DNA of 64,000 nt from Proteus hauseri ATCC 700826 (GTDB taxonomy: Bacteria; Pseudomonadota; Gammaproteobacteria; Enterobacterales; Enterobacteriaceae), in assembly GCF_001654965.1 (NCBI RefSeq), contig NZ_LXEV01000016.1:1-64000 (forward strand). The letters run 5' to 3'. A program made the position numbers and the translations under genes. The notes below the pieces were generated by a model. It worked only from the letters and a program-made list of their open reading frames with translations. It was not told the DNA's origin and did no database searches. Numbering within the stretch: the first letter of the stretch is position 1; each line of letters starts with the position of its first letter. Positions 31,589 to 42,040 of the stretch are shown one piece after another.

Positions 31589-34500
31589 TTATTTTGTTAT
31601 ATTGCTATCTCCACTCCATTTAAAACCTTGTGTAACCTGACTTGTATTTCCATTCACAGTCAGACTAATAATTAAGTTACCTCTACCGGTATCAGTATTT
31701 TTACATTCTTTATCAATAGCATAACTAGATGAAGTATAATAAAACGTCATTGTTTCATTTAAATTTTTATAGAAAGTAAATTTGCTTGGATAGTCTACAC
31801 TATCAATTATAGTACCCACATATTGGCCACTACTTTCAAGAGTAACATCTCTAATTTTTGCACTTAATGTTATTGGATAGAGTAGCTCTTTATCTTGTCG
31901 ATGAAGAGAAGCTTCAACCTTTATAAATAAATGTGTTGTTTCTGTTTCACTAGGATATTGGCAATGAGTTGTTGTACTTGAGCCATTTGATGTATGGATG
32001 AATATTGAATTTTTATTAATATTCATCAGTGTTGTTGCGCTCTGAGCATCTATTCCTGAAATATTAATATTATAGGACTTTTTATAAGGTTTATCATTTA
32101 AATCAAAAACCTCAACATCTAATATTAGTGTATTGTTATTATTTAAATAATTTTCAGGTATCGCATCAAATACTACTGGATCTTTTAGATTAAACTTTGG
32201 TTGGTAATTTAATCTGCTTATTCTCTTTATTTCCGTATTGTTTTTATCGCGTAAGACAAAATCAACGGCATGTGGATCTTCTCCTACTGGACTCCATTTT
32301 ACGGTAAAACTATTATCAGTTTTATATAAAGGATGCCAGTTTATATTAGTCGTGTTAGTTTCACGGCTTTTAGTATCCATTGAAATAAATTCAATGTGAT
32401 CAATATTAATCTTTGGTGTTTTAGCAACATTTACGCTATAGCTATTATTATAATCTTGGTAGTAACTATTATTTAGTACCTCAAGAATGAGTTTAGTGCT
32501 ACCTACATTTAGCTTAGTAATCATTCCATCAGGTGTAATGTTAACAACATTTGGATCATCACTACGCCATACCGCTTGTGCTTTGCTCGGGATCGGATTT
32601 ATTGTCTTTTGAGCTTCTATAGGACCATTATTAGTATAATCATCTGATAAAGCTATTACCTGCTCTTTAAAGGTATAATTAAGAGTCCCTTTTTCTTGAT
32701 GATAATTTACTATTATTGTCGATGATTTAAATTGATCAGTAGCTTCAGAAATAACATTAATTTTCGTATCACCTGGTTTAATTGCAGTGATTTCCCCTTT
32801 ATTATCTATAGATAATATTTTGTCATCTAAACTTATAAATTGTAATGGCGGCGGGTTAATAGCACCGTCTGAATTGCTATAACTAGTACTAATATTTTGT
32901 GTAATACCATCATCCCAAGTTGAATTTATTTGTGTGTTTTTAGTCGATAATCCTATATCTGCTTTTTCAATAACAAGCGGATAACTACTTTCAGCAGGAA
33001 GATAGTGATCATCACCTGCTGTCTGTAATGTGATGGATACCGTTCCTGCTTTTTTCATCGAAATTGTGCCCTTGCGGCTATCAATAGAAGCAATGCTCGG
33101 ATCGGAACTTGACCACATTTTATCAACATTATTTGGTAGCCCTTTAAATGTCAGTGCATTTATTGGCAAAGAAGCATAAATCTCTTGCTGAATTTTTTTA
33201 TCAAAAATAATTTCAGGTTTAGGAATGGTGACTTTAATCATAACGGGTTTAGCAACAGCGATCCCTTCAGCTTCTGCGGCTAATGTAATATCTGCTTTAA
33301 CATTAGAAGTTAGTTTGGTTTGATATTGACCATTTCCTAATGGTTTTAATGGATTATCACTAAAATGCGCAGTGCCCGTTGTGGCTGTTAAGTTAACCGT
33401 TTTACCATCAATCGTGTTGTCATATTTATCAACTAATTTTACTGTTAAAATGGCTTCGTCTTTATCATCACCGCCAATAGACTGGCGGTTTGTTGTCAGT
33501 GTTGACTTATTGGCATCAATATCAGCAGGCAATACCGTGACATCAGAAATAGCTTGATGGTTGCTCAAATCAAGATATGCGCTGACTTTTAATATACCTG
33601 CAACTTTGCTGGTAATATTGGTTCTTGCTATACCTTTAGCATCTGTATAAGTGCTGAAATCGTAGTCATCAGCTAAGCCTAATAATTTCCATGAAACAAT
33701 TACATTAGGTAAAATATTGTCATTAGCGTCAATAATAGTTGCTTGATAATTAACGCCTTTATCGCCTGCAATTATGCTTGTGCGATCAACATCTGTTGAT
33801 TTTATTTTCCATGTTGTTGGATCGGCATTCAGTTGTAAGGCTTTTTGTTTTTTAAAGTCAGTACCGTTGATATTGACACTTAAATTAGCTGTACCTGATT
33901 TTGTTCCCGTTGCTTCAATTTCATAATGACCCGGTGAAACTTGTTTTGCTGCACTAAAAACAATGGTCGGATTATTTGAAATACCTTTTACTTGCTGATC
34001 CGGTAGAATATTTCCGCCCTTATCTTTAATAATTAAACTTAATAGCGCTTTATCTTTACCATTAGCAATAATAGTCGCTGGTAATAAAGTGATTTCCGAA
34101 CTGTTTTCATCCACATTGTCAGCAACAAAATTTACATCAGGTGCGGCAAAGGTACCGGTGTTTAATACTGCATTTATTTTTGATAAACCTGCTGGATTAC
34201 GCGTTAATTTAACTTGAGCAATCCCTTGATTATCCGTAAATGTTAATGGTTGAGATAATAAACTGTCTCTGTCTGTTGTCCATGTAACGGCAACACCACT
34301 ATTTAACGGATTATTGTTATTATCAACAAGATAAGCTTTATAAATAATGGTATCGCCAGCATGTGGTTTTGTATTGCTTATATCAAACTTACTGATTTTT
34401 GCGCTTTGAGCATCAGGTAATACCGTTAGCGGCGCGGTTTGTTTAATTAACGTTGAATTTACAGTTGCACTTAATATTGTATTACCGGCTTTTAACGCAC

Positions 34501-37500
34501 TAATTTGTGCTTGATAAACACCTTTTTCTTTTTCAGTAAATGAGCTGGTAGTAAAAGTTAAATCAGTAGTGTGATTTAGGGTAATTTTATTTGCCAACCC
34601 CGTTAATAAATTACTGTTTTTATCTTCTAGTTTTACGGTAATAAGTGCTTTATCTGTTCCTGAAATAATGGTATTTGGCGAGACAAATAATTGTGATTTA
34701 TCCGCAGATATCACATCAGCATTAAAAATAATAATATGGTCAGCATCAAGAGATTGTTGGCTATCTAACATGGCAGTTACTTGCGCTGAACCTATTTGTC
34801 TACTGGTTAATGCAATCTCGGCAATACCATTTTTATCTGTTTTACTGATAGGTGAAGAGAGTTTACCTAATGAGGTGAGCCAACCTACGGCAACGCCTTC
34901 CATGCTTGGATTGCCTTGTTTATCAACAATTTTAGCGCGAATAGTCACTTTATCAGCACCGTTCGCTGTAACATCGAAAGGGGCTACAACATTAACTGCT
35001 TGAATTGTGGCATTTTGTTTGTCGGCAATAAAACCAAGTGGTTGAGTTAAGGTAAAGGTATTATTTGTATTCGTGTATTTAGCGTTAATAATACTAACGC
35101 CCTCTTTCTTACCACGAATAGTTGTTTGATAAAGACCATTAGCTGTTTCTTTTATTCCACTAAATTGAATGGTGCTATTGTCGCCAGTAAGTGAAATAAA
35201 TTTTTGTTGTTTAGAGATAGGGTTATCAAACTTATCTTTTAAAATAAGGGTTCCTGTCGCAAGTGATTGTCCATTGGCGATAATAGATTCTGGATCAAGA
35301 GTGAATATACTATGAGCAGGATCTGCTACACCTGAAATAAAATAAACATCTTGAGCCGCAGTTTGTTTATTCGCTAAAGTTGCCGTAATAGTTGTTAGAA
35401 GTGCTTGAGTTCCTTTAATTGTTATTTTTACATCGCCATTGTTATCTGTTTTAACCATATTTTCGCTAAGATTATTATGATTTGAACGCCAGAAAACAGC
35501 ATGTTTAATTAAAGGATTATTTTGTTTATCAGAAACATGAGCAAGTAAGGTAATACTGTCGTTATTATCTGCAATTGCCTGTGTCTTATTATTAACCGTA
35601 GTTAATGTTATTTTTGCACTGTTAGGATTAGCTATCGCATTCAGTGTAATCTGTGTTTTTTCGTTATTGGTCAGTTTGGCAGTAACATCAAAATCGCCTG
35701 CAACTTTAGTGCTAACTTGATTAGAGGTTTGCCCTTGATTATCAGTGGTTGTTTTTTGTTTATTAAGCGTAGTAGCAGAATTAGATTGCCATTCAACAAT
35801 AACATTCGGCAATTTATTACCAAACTTATCTTTTACTGTTGCTGTTAATATCGCGTGTTCTTGATCATCTGCAATTAATTGAGTTTTATCGGAAGATAGT
35901 GTAATTAAACCTTGCTGATTATCTGCAATAAAAGTAATCGGGGCTGCGGATAATGAGTGATTATTTGTTGTTGCAGTGACAACAACATCTAAAGCTTGAG
36001 TACTGGTTAATGTGGTTTTTGTAATACCATTTATATCTGTCGATGAAGTGTTTTGAATATTAACGACATTTTTATCTCTATCTGTTGACCATAAAATTAA
36101 TGCATTAGGTAATGGGTTATTAAAATTATCAGTCACTTTTGCTGTAAATGTGACTTTTGTTTTACCATCAGCGATATAAGGTGGTGCTGATGGTGTAATA
36201 GAAACGATTTGCCCATTAGAAAGATTACCAATAAATGTGGTTGTCGCTTCGGTGACTTTATGGCTATGGGTTACTTCTGCTTTTAATAAAACATCATCTG
36301 CAAATTGGCTCACCATAGTGGTACTGGCTTTACCATCTTTATCGGTGGTAACGATTTTATCTTTAACCTGAGCTTGATTATTAGCGCGTAATATAACCTT
36401 AATATTAGGAACAGGATTGTCATTTTTATCAATGACGGCTAATGATATCTCTTTTTCTGTGGCATTATCAGCCGGTGAAATTTCAGGTTTAATTGTTAAT
36501 AAAGAGCGAGGAATATACGCTGTATTTTGGTCTGCAACAAAATTGACTGAAATAGGATAATCAATATCAGCAACACCGACTTTAATATTCGTTATGCCCG
36601 CAGTGGTATTAGTAATAGGAATTTGTGCTTCACCGTAAAATCCGCTGTAACCTATTGGAATAATTTTTGCACCATTGTCAGCAGAAAAACGAATAGGGTA
36701 ATTAATAATATGATTGTTATTAATATCAGTAACAATGACTTTTATTTTATTTTCACTTATTCCATCAGCAGGTGAATTATCTTTAATAACAGTAAGATTA
36801 CCTTTTCCTATATGAATTGTTTTAGTATCTGCATGAAAATTAATTTCAGCTGAATCAAATATATTATCTCTAAAATAAGGCGTTAAAATTAGCTTTTCAG
36901 GTGAGCTACCTGCCGTTACAGTAATCTGATATTTACCAGAATCTATGCGACTAAATTGAGATATAGTGCTTCCACTAGTTGAGTTGTCGGTCTGTTTTTT
37001 TACCGATAGTTCATTAATATTGATATCAACTGGCAGATTATCATTATCAAATATAGAAAGTACTAACTGCTGTTGTGTATGACCATCAGCAGGTAATTGG
37101 CTAAAACCGGGTTCAAATTGACTATTTTGAGTATTAATCGCAGACTGAACGACAGTTATTTTACTTTGTACAGGATCAGAACGATTACCTTTTTCATCAA
37201 TGGCTACTGCACTAATGGTATAGCTATTTTTGTTGTTAGAGCCAGATATATGGTTAGGAAGGATCACTGAGTAATTAAAATTATTATTGTTTTTAATTTT
37301 CCCACCATTAGCGATTAACCCACTTGCTGACCATTCAATTTGTTTCACTGGATATTTAGAACGAATTTGTACAGCTAAGTCTTTTTCTTCTTTTGCATAT
37401 CCAGCAATAGAAGGGGTAACAGAAAGGAAAACTAAGGTTTTCTTTTTATATTCAAGTACGATGTCATTATTTCTATCAACAAAATCATAACGGCTACCAG

Positions 37501-38692
37501 ACATTAGCCGCATAGCACGTACATTATCTGAATTAAGTTGCGAAGAGAGCGATTCACCTAGGCGATATTGTACATTCACATCAAACTTATTATCTGATTG
37601 CTCATGTAATCCAAAACGGCGCTCTGCACCAAAGGTAATTAAAGGTACTGGAGTGTAAGTTAATCCCGCTGTATATGCGTGAGGGTTTTCTTGGCGATTA
37701 TCTTTGCCAAATAAACCAACTTCCTTACCATAATATTGTTCGAAAATTAATTTTGCACCTAATTGAGGATAAGCAGGTAAATAACCTTCAGTGCGTATAT
37801 CCCAACCATTGGCGGGTCTTTCGTTATAATCCATTACATCATCAGAAGTCCGCCAATTAGATATTCGGTGATAATGATTTGCACTGAGTTTAAAATAATT
37901 TCGCCATACTTCAGCGCCAATACCCAATCGACTGTGGTAACGACTTAAATCGTAATCATAAAAGGCATTAATACCAAGCATAAAGCGTTCAGTAAAATGG
38001 CGATAACCGATGCCTTGGTTGATTTGGCTACGAGAATCTTTTCGATGATAGCTTGTTTGAGAAAAAACTAAGTTTTTTTCTTGATCATATAAAGGAATTA
38101 AAAGATCAGCAGAGCTACTCTCTAATGTGAAATTTTTATCAGTAGAAAGTGATACACGAGCATGACCAAATTGATTTAACCATTGTTCTATTTTTTCATT
38201 GGCTTTGTTAGTCACTTGACTTATTGCATACTGACTTGCGTTAGTTTCTTTATTTAATAAAGCTGAGTTATTAACAATTAATTGTGCTAATTCTTTACCA
38301 TCAGAAGATATTTCAGGTAAATCTTGACTGATATTATTTAACCATTTTCCTTTTCGTTGCTCATTATTAGGAATATTAAGTGTAATACCAGTTTTAATTT
38401 TTAATTTCCCTACCAAAGAGACATTATCAGGATTGGCTTCAATTAATTTTGAGAGTTTTATATTGAAGTTTTTAGCAATTGATTCAGGTGTGTCGCCATC
38501 TTTTACTTGATAAAGGTTTCGCAGTAATGGTTTGTTAATAAACTGATTTTCATTAATATTTTCGCTAGCGAAAACATTGGCAGGAATGCTTGCTGCGATG
38601 GGGAAAACAAATTGAATAAAGATATTTGTCCATGCAACTTTTTTAGCTATAGATGATAGCTGTGGTGTTAGCCCATATTTCGATATTGTCAT
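31589..38692 (-). CDS. Giant inverse autotransporter (intimin/invasin-like adhesin)
   Basis: 2367 residues, type Ve secretion. An unusually long signal sequence (about 43 residues, ending near NVFA) is followed by a LysM-type module (residues about 60-108, YQVKDGDTPESIAKNF) and the conserved 12-strand inverse autotransporter barrel (about 130-420, with GIGYRHFTERFMLGINAF and GWDIRTEGYLPAYPQLG). I count about 13 Big_1 (bacterial Ig-like) domains, each opening like ADGKTKVTFTAKVTD..NNPL, then about three Big_2-type domains (SSDPSIASID, SDDPNVVNI) and a unique C-terminal region of about 330 residues with two cysteines, the only ones I noticed. The N-terminus anchors in the outer membrane, the repeats form a rod and the C-terminus is the likely adhesive tip. 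The ligand is unknown. It is a single gene with no secretion partner, as expected. Confidence 0.92.
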   Translation of the reverse strand: MTISKYGLTPQLSSIAKKVAWTNIFIQFVFPIAASIPANVFASENINENQFINKPLLRNLYQVKDGDTPESIAKNFNIKLSKLIEANPDNVSLVGKLKIKTGITLNIPNNEQRKGKWLNNISQDLPEISSDGKELAQLIVNNSALLNKETNASQYAISQVTNKANEKIEQWLNQFGHARVSLSTDKNFTLESSSADLLIPLYDQEKNLVFSQTSYHRKDSRSQINQGIGYRHFTERFMLGINAFYDYDLSRYHSRLGIGAEVWRNYFKLSANHYHRISNWRTSDDVMDYNERPANGWDIRTEGYLPAYPQLGAKLIFEQYYGKEVGLFGKDNRQENPHAYTAGLTYTPVPLITFGAERRFGLHEQSDNKFDVNVQYRLGESLSSQLNSDNVRAMRLMSGSRYDFVDRNNDIVLEYKKKTLVFLSVTPSIAGYAKEEKDLAVQIRSKYPVKQIEWSASGLIANGGKIKNNNNFNYSVILPNHISGSNNKNSYTISAVAIDEKGNRSDPVQSKITVVQSAINTQNSQFEPGFSQLPADGHTQQQLVLSIFDNDNLPVDININELSVKKQTDNSTSGSTISQFSRIDSGKYQITVTAGSSPEKLILTPYFRDNIFDSAEINFHADTKTIHIGKGNLTVIKDNSPADGISENKIKVIVTDINNNHIINYPIRFSADNGAKIIPIGYSGFYGEAQIPITNTTAGITNIKVGVADIDYPISVNFVADQNTAYIPRSLLTIKPEISPADNATEKEISLAVIDKNDNPVPNIKVILRANNQAQVKDKIVTTDKDGKASTTMVSQFADDVLLKAEVTHSHKVTEATTTFIGNLSNGQIVSITPSAPPYIADGKTKVTFTAKVTDNFNNPLPNALILWSTDRDKNVVNIQNTSSTDINGITKTTLTSTQALDVVVTATTNNHSLSAAPITFIADNQQGLITLSSDKTQLIADDQEHAILTATVKDKFGNKLPNVIVEWQSNSATTLNKQKTTTDNQGQTSNQVSTKVAGDFDVTAKLTNNEKTQITLNAIANPNSAKITLTTVNNKTQAIADNNDSITLLAHVSDKQNNPLIKHAVFWRSNHNNLSENMVKTDNNGDVKITIKGTQALLTTITATLANKQTAAQDVYFISGVADPAHSIFTLDPESIIANGQSLATGTLILKDKFDNPISKQQKFISLTGDNSTIQFSGIKETANGLYQTTIRGKKEGVSIINAKYTNTNNTFTLTQPLGFIADKQNATIQAVNVVAPFDVTANGADKVTIRAKIVDKQGNPSMEGVAVGWLTSLGKLSSPISKTDKNGIAEIALTSRQIGSAQVTAMLDSQQSLDADHIIIFNADVISADKSQLFVSPNTIISGTDKALITVKLEDKNSNLLTGLANKITLNHTTDLTFTTSSFTEKEKGVYQAQISALKAGNTILSATVNSTLIKQTAPLTVLPDAQSAKISKFDISNTKPHAGDTIIYKAYLVDNNNNPLNSGVAVTWTTDRDSLLSQPLTFTDNQGIAQVKLTRNPAGLSKINAVLNTGTFAAPDVNFVADNVDENSSEITLLPATIIANGKDKALLSLIIKDKGGNILPDQQVKGISNNPTIVFSAAKQVSPGHYEIEATGTKSGTANLSVNINGTDFKKQKALQLNADPTTWKIKSTDVDRTSIIAGDKGVNYQATIIDANDNILPNVIVSWKLLGLADDYDFSTYTDAKGIARTNITSKVAGILKVSAYLDLSNHQAISDVTVLPADIDANKSTLTTNRQSIGGDDKDEAILTVKLVDKYDNTIDGKTVNLTATTGTAHFSDNPLKPLGNGQYQTKLTSNVKADITLAAEAEGIAVAKPVMIKVTIPKPEIIFDKKIQQEIYASLPINALTFKGLPNNVDKMWSSSDPSIASIDSRKGTISMKKAGTVSITLQTAGDDHYLPAESSYPLVIEKADIGLSTKNTQINSTWDDGITQNISTSYSNSDGAINPPPLQFISLDDKILSIDNKGEITAIKPGDTKINVISEATDQFKSSTIIVNYHQEKGTLNYTFKEQVIALSDDYTNNGPIEAQKTINPIPSKAQAVWRSDDPNVVNITPDGMITKLNVGSTKLILEVLNNSYYQDYNNSYSVNVAKTPKINIDHIEFISMDTKSRETNTTNINWHPLYKTDNSFTVKWSPVGEDPHAVDFVLRDKNNTEIKRISRLNYQPKFNLKDPVVFDAIPENYLNNNNTLILDVEVFDLNDKPYKKSYNINISGIDAQSATTLMNINKNSIFIHTSNGSSTTTHCQYPSETETTHLFIKVEASLHRQDKELLYPITLSAKIRDVTLESSGQYVGTIIDSVDYPSKFTFYKNLNETMTFYYTSSSYAIDKECKNTDTGRGNLIISLTVNGNTSQVTQGFKWSGDSNITK

Positions 38693-38873
38693 TTTAAAAA
38701 CTCATCGTAATAAATAATGATGAGATTCTCTTACTTATAGATGTTTTCGATATCAGAAACTGAACTTGAATTCATTAGTTTTTAAATATCTAAAAAATCA
38801 AGATCAAAAATATAAAAATAAAATAAAAAGATAATTAGAAAAATAAAAAAATAGTGTGATAAGATTTTTGAAT

Positions 38874-38910
38874 AAAAAAGCCAATGTAAATATTTACATT
38901 GGCTTTTCGT
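38874..38910 (-). terminator. Terminator of yqhD-dkgA
   Basis: A near-perfect palindrome (AAAAGCCAATGTAAA and its complement, loop TAT). On the minus strand the stem is followed by a T run from the A tract at 38874-38879. Confidence 0.85.
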
Positions 38911-38925
38911 ATTTAATAACTACAA

Positions 38926-39756
38926 CTACATATCAATAAAGTAATCTGGATCTGGACCTAAACGTTTTTTCTGGTCTAACGTAGTTATTGCTGTGACTTC
39001 TTCTCTTTCAAGTTTAAAGTCAAAAATATGAAAGTTTTCCTCAATTCTTGATGGAGTCACAGATTTTGGAATAACCACTAATCCACTATCTATATGCCAA
39101 CGTAACACTATCTGTGCCGGTGATTTGTTGTATTTTTCAGCTAGCTTTTGAATGATCGGACTATCAAATACACCTTCACCACCTTGAGCGAGTGGACTCC
39201 ACGATTCAGTTACAATCTTATGAGTTGTATTCCAAGCGCGTAGTGGGGCTTGTTGCATTAATGGGTGAATTTCGATTTGGTTAATAACGGGTGTAACACC
39301 CGTTTCAGTAATAAGACGTTCAAGGTGTTCTGGTTGGAAATTACAAACACCAATGCTTTTAACTAGCCCTTCTTTTTGTAAGATGATCATCTGTTTCCAT
39401 GCTTCAACATAGAGATCACGCGAAGGTGCTGGCCAATGCATTAAATAAAGGTCGATATAATCCAGTTGCAAACGCTGGAGGCTTTCTAATACAGCGCCAC
39501 GAGCATGACTTTGATCGTTATTCCACAGTTTTGTGGTGATATAAAGCTCATCACGAGGAACAGTTGTTTGTTTTAGCGCTTTTCCCACACCTTCTTCATT
39601 GTGATAAATCGCTGCTGTATCAAATAAACGATAACCTGTATCTAATGCATGGTGAATCGCTTTAATGACCTGATTATTATCTGCTTTCCAAACACCTAAC
39701 CCAAGTTGTGGTATGGTTTTTCCATCAGATAGTTGAATCAATTTAGGTTTATCCAT
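38926..39756 (-). CDS. dkgA: Aldo-keto reductase DkgA (2,5-diketo-D-gluconate / methylglyoxal reductase)
   Basis: About 276 residues from the ATG at 39756 (MDKPKLIQLSDGKTIPQLG); GGAGG lies five bases before it, whereas the ATG 18 bp upstream lacks such a site. NADPH-dependent AKR with the tetrad in place: DTAAIYHNEEGVG (Asp, Tyr), TTKLW (Lys) and LMHWP (His). VIPKSVTPSRIEEN is the cofactor-binding end. E. coli DkgA is the close match, including the C-terminal LGPDPD. It reduces reactive aldehydes in the cytoplasm and follows yqhD by about 26 bp. Confidence 0.95.
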   Translation of the reverse strand: MDKPKLIQLSDGKTIPQLGLGVWKADNNQVIKAIHHALDTGYRLFDTAAIYHNEEGVGKALKQTTVPRDELYITTKLWNNDQSHARGAVLESLQRLQLDYIDLYLMHWPAPSRDLYVEAWKQMIILQKEGLVKSIGVCNFQPEHLERLITETGVTPVINQIEIHPLMQQAPLRAWNTTHKIVTESWSPLAQGGEGVFDSPIIQKLAEKYNKSPAQIVLRWHIDSGLVVIPKSVTPSRIEENFHIFDFKLEREEVTAITTLDQKKRLGPDPDYFIDM

Positions 39757-39782
39757 TAATGCCTCCAGTCCCATTAAAGTAC

Positions 39783-40940
39783 TTAGAGCGCTGCTGTATA
39801 GATCCGTTGGCTAACTTCAAGCGTGATATCTTGATGTTCACCTAGCGCGGTTTGACCATGTTCTTGCAGTTTTCGCACTAAGGCTGGGATATCCGCTTCG
39901 CCGATTTTAAAATCAGACAGTCGAGTTCTAAGTCCCATAATTTCAAAAAATTTTCGAGTTTCGTTAATTGCAGTTTCAATTTTAAAAGCGTCAGAACCTT
40001 GGTGAATTCCCCAGACTTTCTGTGCATATTGGATAAGCTTTTGGTATTTCTCCTGGCGTTTTTCATTGAGTAAGGCAGGTAAAACAATGGCGAGAGTCTG
40101 GGCATGATCAAGACCATGTAAAGCGGTAAGTTCATGTCCTAATGCATGGGTAGCCCAATCTTGAGGGACTCCTACACCAAGGATGCCATTAAGCGCTTGT
40201 GATGCTGTCCACATTATATTAGCACGAATATCATAGTCTGTTGGTGATACCAACGCTTTAGGGCCTTCTTCAATTAAAATACGCAAAAGACCTTCTGCAT
40301 ATTCATCTTGTACACGAGCATTCACTGGATAAGTGAGATATTGCTCTAATATATGAATAAAAGCATCAACAACACCATTAGCTGTTTGCCTTGGTGGTAA
40401 TGAATATGTGGTTGTAGGATCTAAAATTGCGCAATGAGGATAAACATAAGGGCTAGCAAAGCTCTGTTTATCCATTGTCTGTTTTTTACTAATAACAGAG
40501 AAGCTATTGGTTTCTGAGCCAGTGGCCGGAAGTGTTAGCACACAACTTAATGGTAAGGCCTTTTGCACCACGTTCCCGCGGCTAGTGACAATTTCCCAAG
40601 GCTCGCCTTGATAAGGTACTGCCGCGGCAATAAATTTAGTGCCATCAACAACAGAACCACCACCAACGGCTAATAAGTGTGTAATGCCATAATAGCGAGC
40701 ATATGAGACTGCTTTCATTAAGGTCTCATATGAGGGATTTGGCTCAATACCGCCAAACTCATGAATTTGATAACCTGGTAGCGCTGTATAAATTTGGTCT
40801 AGTACGCCATTTCGTTTAATACTACCTCCACCATAAGTGAGTAAAATTCTTTCACTTTTTGCAATTTCAGTACGAAGTTTGTCTATTTGTCCTCGACCAA
40901 AATGAATACGTGTTGGTGAGTAATAAGTAAAGTTTTGCAT
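39783..40940 (-). CDS. yqhD: NADPH-dependent aldehyde/alcohol dehydrogenase YqhD
   Basis: An iron-containing-alcohol-dehydrogenase-family enzyme, about 385 residues from the ATG at 40940 (MQNFTYYSPTRIHFG), preceded by AAGGTG. The longer frame to 40979 adds 13 residues not in the E. coli protein. The nucleotide-binding GGGS motifs (YGGGSIKRNG, VGGGSVVDGTKF) and metal-binding histidines (HALGHELTALHGLDHAQTL) are visible. It reduces short aldehydes including glyoxal and lipid-peroxidation products in the cytoplasm. It forms an operon with dkgA; E. coli's activator gene yqhC is not adjacent here. Confidence 0.95.
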   Translation of the reverse strand: MQNFTYYSPTRIHFGRGQIDKLRTEIAKSERILLTYGGGSIKRNGVLDQIYTALPGYQIHEFGGIEPNPSYETLMKAVSYARYYGITHLLAVGGGSVVDGTKFIAAAVPYQGEPWEIVTSRGNVVQKALPLSCVLTLPATGSETNSFSVISKKQTMDKQSFASPYVYPHCAILDPTTTYSLPPRQTANGVVDAFIHILEQYLTYPVNARVQDEYAEGLLRILIEEGPKALVSPTDYDIRANIMWTASQALNGILGVGVPQDWATHALGHELTALHGLDHAQTLAIVLPALLNEKRQEKYQKLIQYAQKVWGIHQGSDAFKIETAINETRKFFEIMGLRTRLSDFKIGEADIPALVRKLQEHGQTALGEHQDITLEVSQRIYTAAL

Positions 40941-41121
40941 TATAGTTTTCACCTTGTTTTTTGGTGTGTGATATGACAATAAATAAGTAAAAAATTTTTC
41001 TCTGTATATAGACGGATAATAGTGACAAAACTATAAGATTGTGAAAATGAGAGTATTGGGTTTTTCTCTCAATGATAAACACAATACTAATTATAAGTTA
41101 CTTTTAATTTATCGGAGATAT

Positions 41122-41904
41122 ATGACAAATCATTATTTAAAATTAAACCAAGCTCACTGGGATAATCAAGCTGCAATGGAAAATCAGTGGTCTAAACCTG
41201 TCAGCGATGAAGAAATTATGGCTGCTAAACAAGGGAATTGGAAAGTACATCTCACACCAACCCCGGTAAAAGCATCGTGGTTAACCGATATTGAAGGTAA
41301 AAAAATACTTTGTTTAGCCTCTGCTGGTGGGCAACAAGGGCCTATTTTAGCCGCTGCAGGTGCACAAGTGACGGTTTTTGATTTATCAGAAGGGCAATTA
41401 AGTAAAGACAGACAATTAGCAGAAAAACATCAATTAAATTTGGTTACTGTACAAGGTGATATGGCAAATTTAAGCGATTTTACTGATGAAAGCTTTGATA
41501 TTGTGTTTCATCCCATTTCTAATTTGTATGTGCCTGATGTAAATCCTGTTTGGCAAGAGTGTTACCGTGTATTGAAAAAAGGTGGTGTATTGATGGCCAG
41601 CTTTTATAATTCTGTTGTATTTGTCGATGACAGGGATCCTAAATTGCGAGCTCAAGGATTAATGCGACTTGCTTATCGCTTGCCTTATAGTGATCAAGAT
41701 TCATTACCATCAGATATTCTGCAAGAAAAAGTAGCAAGAGGTGACGGTCTGGTATTTGGTCACTCTTTAACTGATTTAATTGGTGGGCAATTAACCGCTG
41801 GTTTCTTATTACAAGAGTTTATTGAAGACTTTGCTCCTCATGCGCGTTTTTTAGTTGATAGTTATATTCCGACATTCTTGGCTTCAAAGGCAATTAAGCT
41901 TTAA
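41122..41904 (+). CDS. Class I SAM-dependent methyltransferase
   Basis: About 260 residues from the ATG at 41122 (MTNHYLKLNQAHWDNQ), with CGGAGA seven bases upstream; the frame open from 41041 adds a leader-like segment I judge non-coding. A methyltransferase-11-type fold is visible: CLASAGGQQGPILAAAGAQVTVFDLSEGQL is the SAM-binding region (motif I and the acidic loop), VQGDMANLSDFTDESFDIVFH motif II, and YRVLKKGGVLMASF motif III. The substrate is unknown. It is divergent from yqhD, in the slot E. coli uses for yqhC. Confidence 0.85.
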   Translation: MTNHYLKLNQAHWDNQAAMENQWSKPVSDEEIMAAKQGNWKVHLTPTPVKASWLTDIEGKKILCLASAGGQQGPILAAAGAQVTVFDLSEGQLSKDRQLAEKHQLNLVTVQGDMANLSDFTDESFDIVFHPISNLYVPDVNPVWQECYRVLKKGGVLMASFYNSVVFVDDRDPKLRAQGLMRLAYRLPYSDQDSLPSDILQEKVARGDGLVFGHSLTDLIGGQLTAGFLLQEFIEDFAPHARFLVDSYIPTFLASKAIKL

Positions 41905-41996
41905 GGTGAGAGTATGATAGTTATTAATATAAACGGATTTTTGATTAGATATTAATTTGATAGGAGAAAAACTGAACTTTTGATGATGGGTTAAAT

Positions 41997-42040
41997 AAAA
42001 ATACGCCATTATGACTGACTAACATAATGGCGTATTTTTT
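41997..42040. terminator. Bidirectional terminator between methyltransferase gene and yghB
   Basis: ATACGCCATTATG (42001-42013) pairs perfectly with CATAATGGCGTAT (42023-42035), with an A run before and a T run after. Confidence 0.9.
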
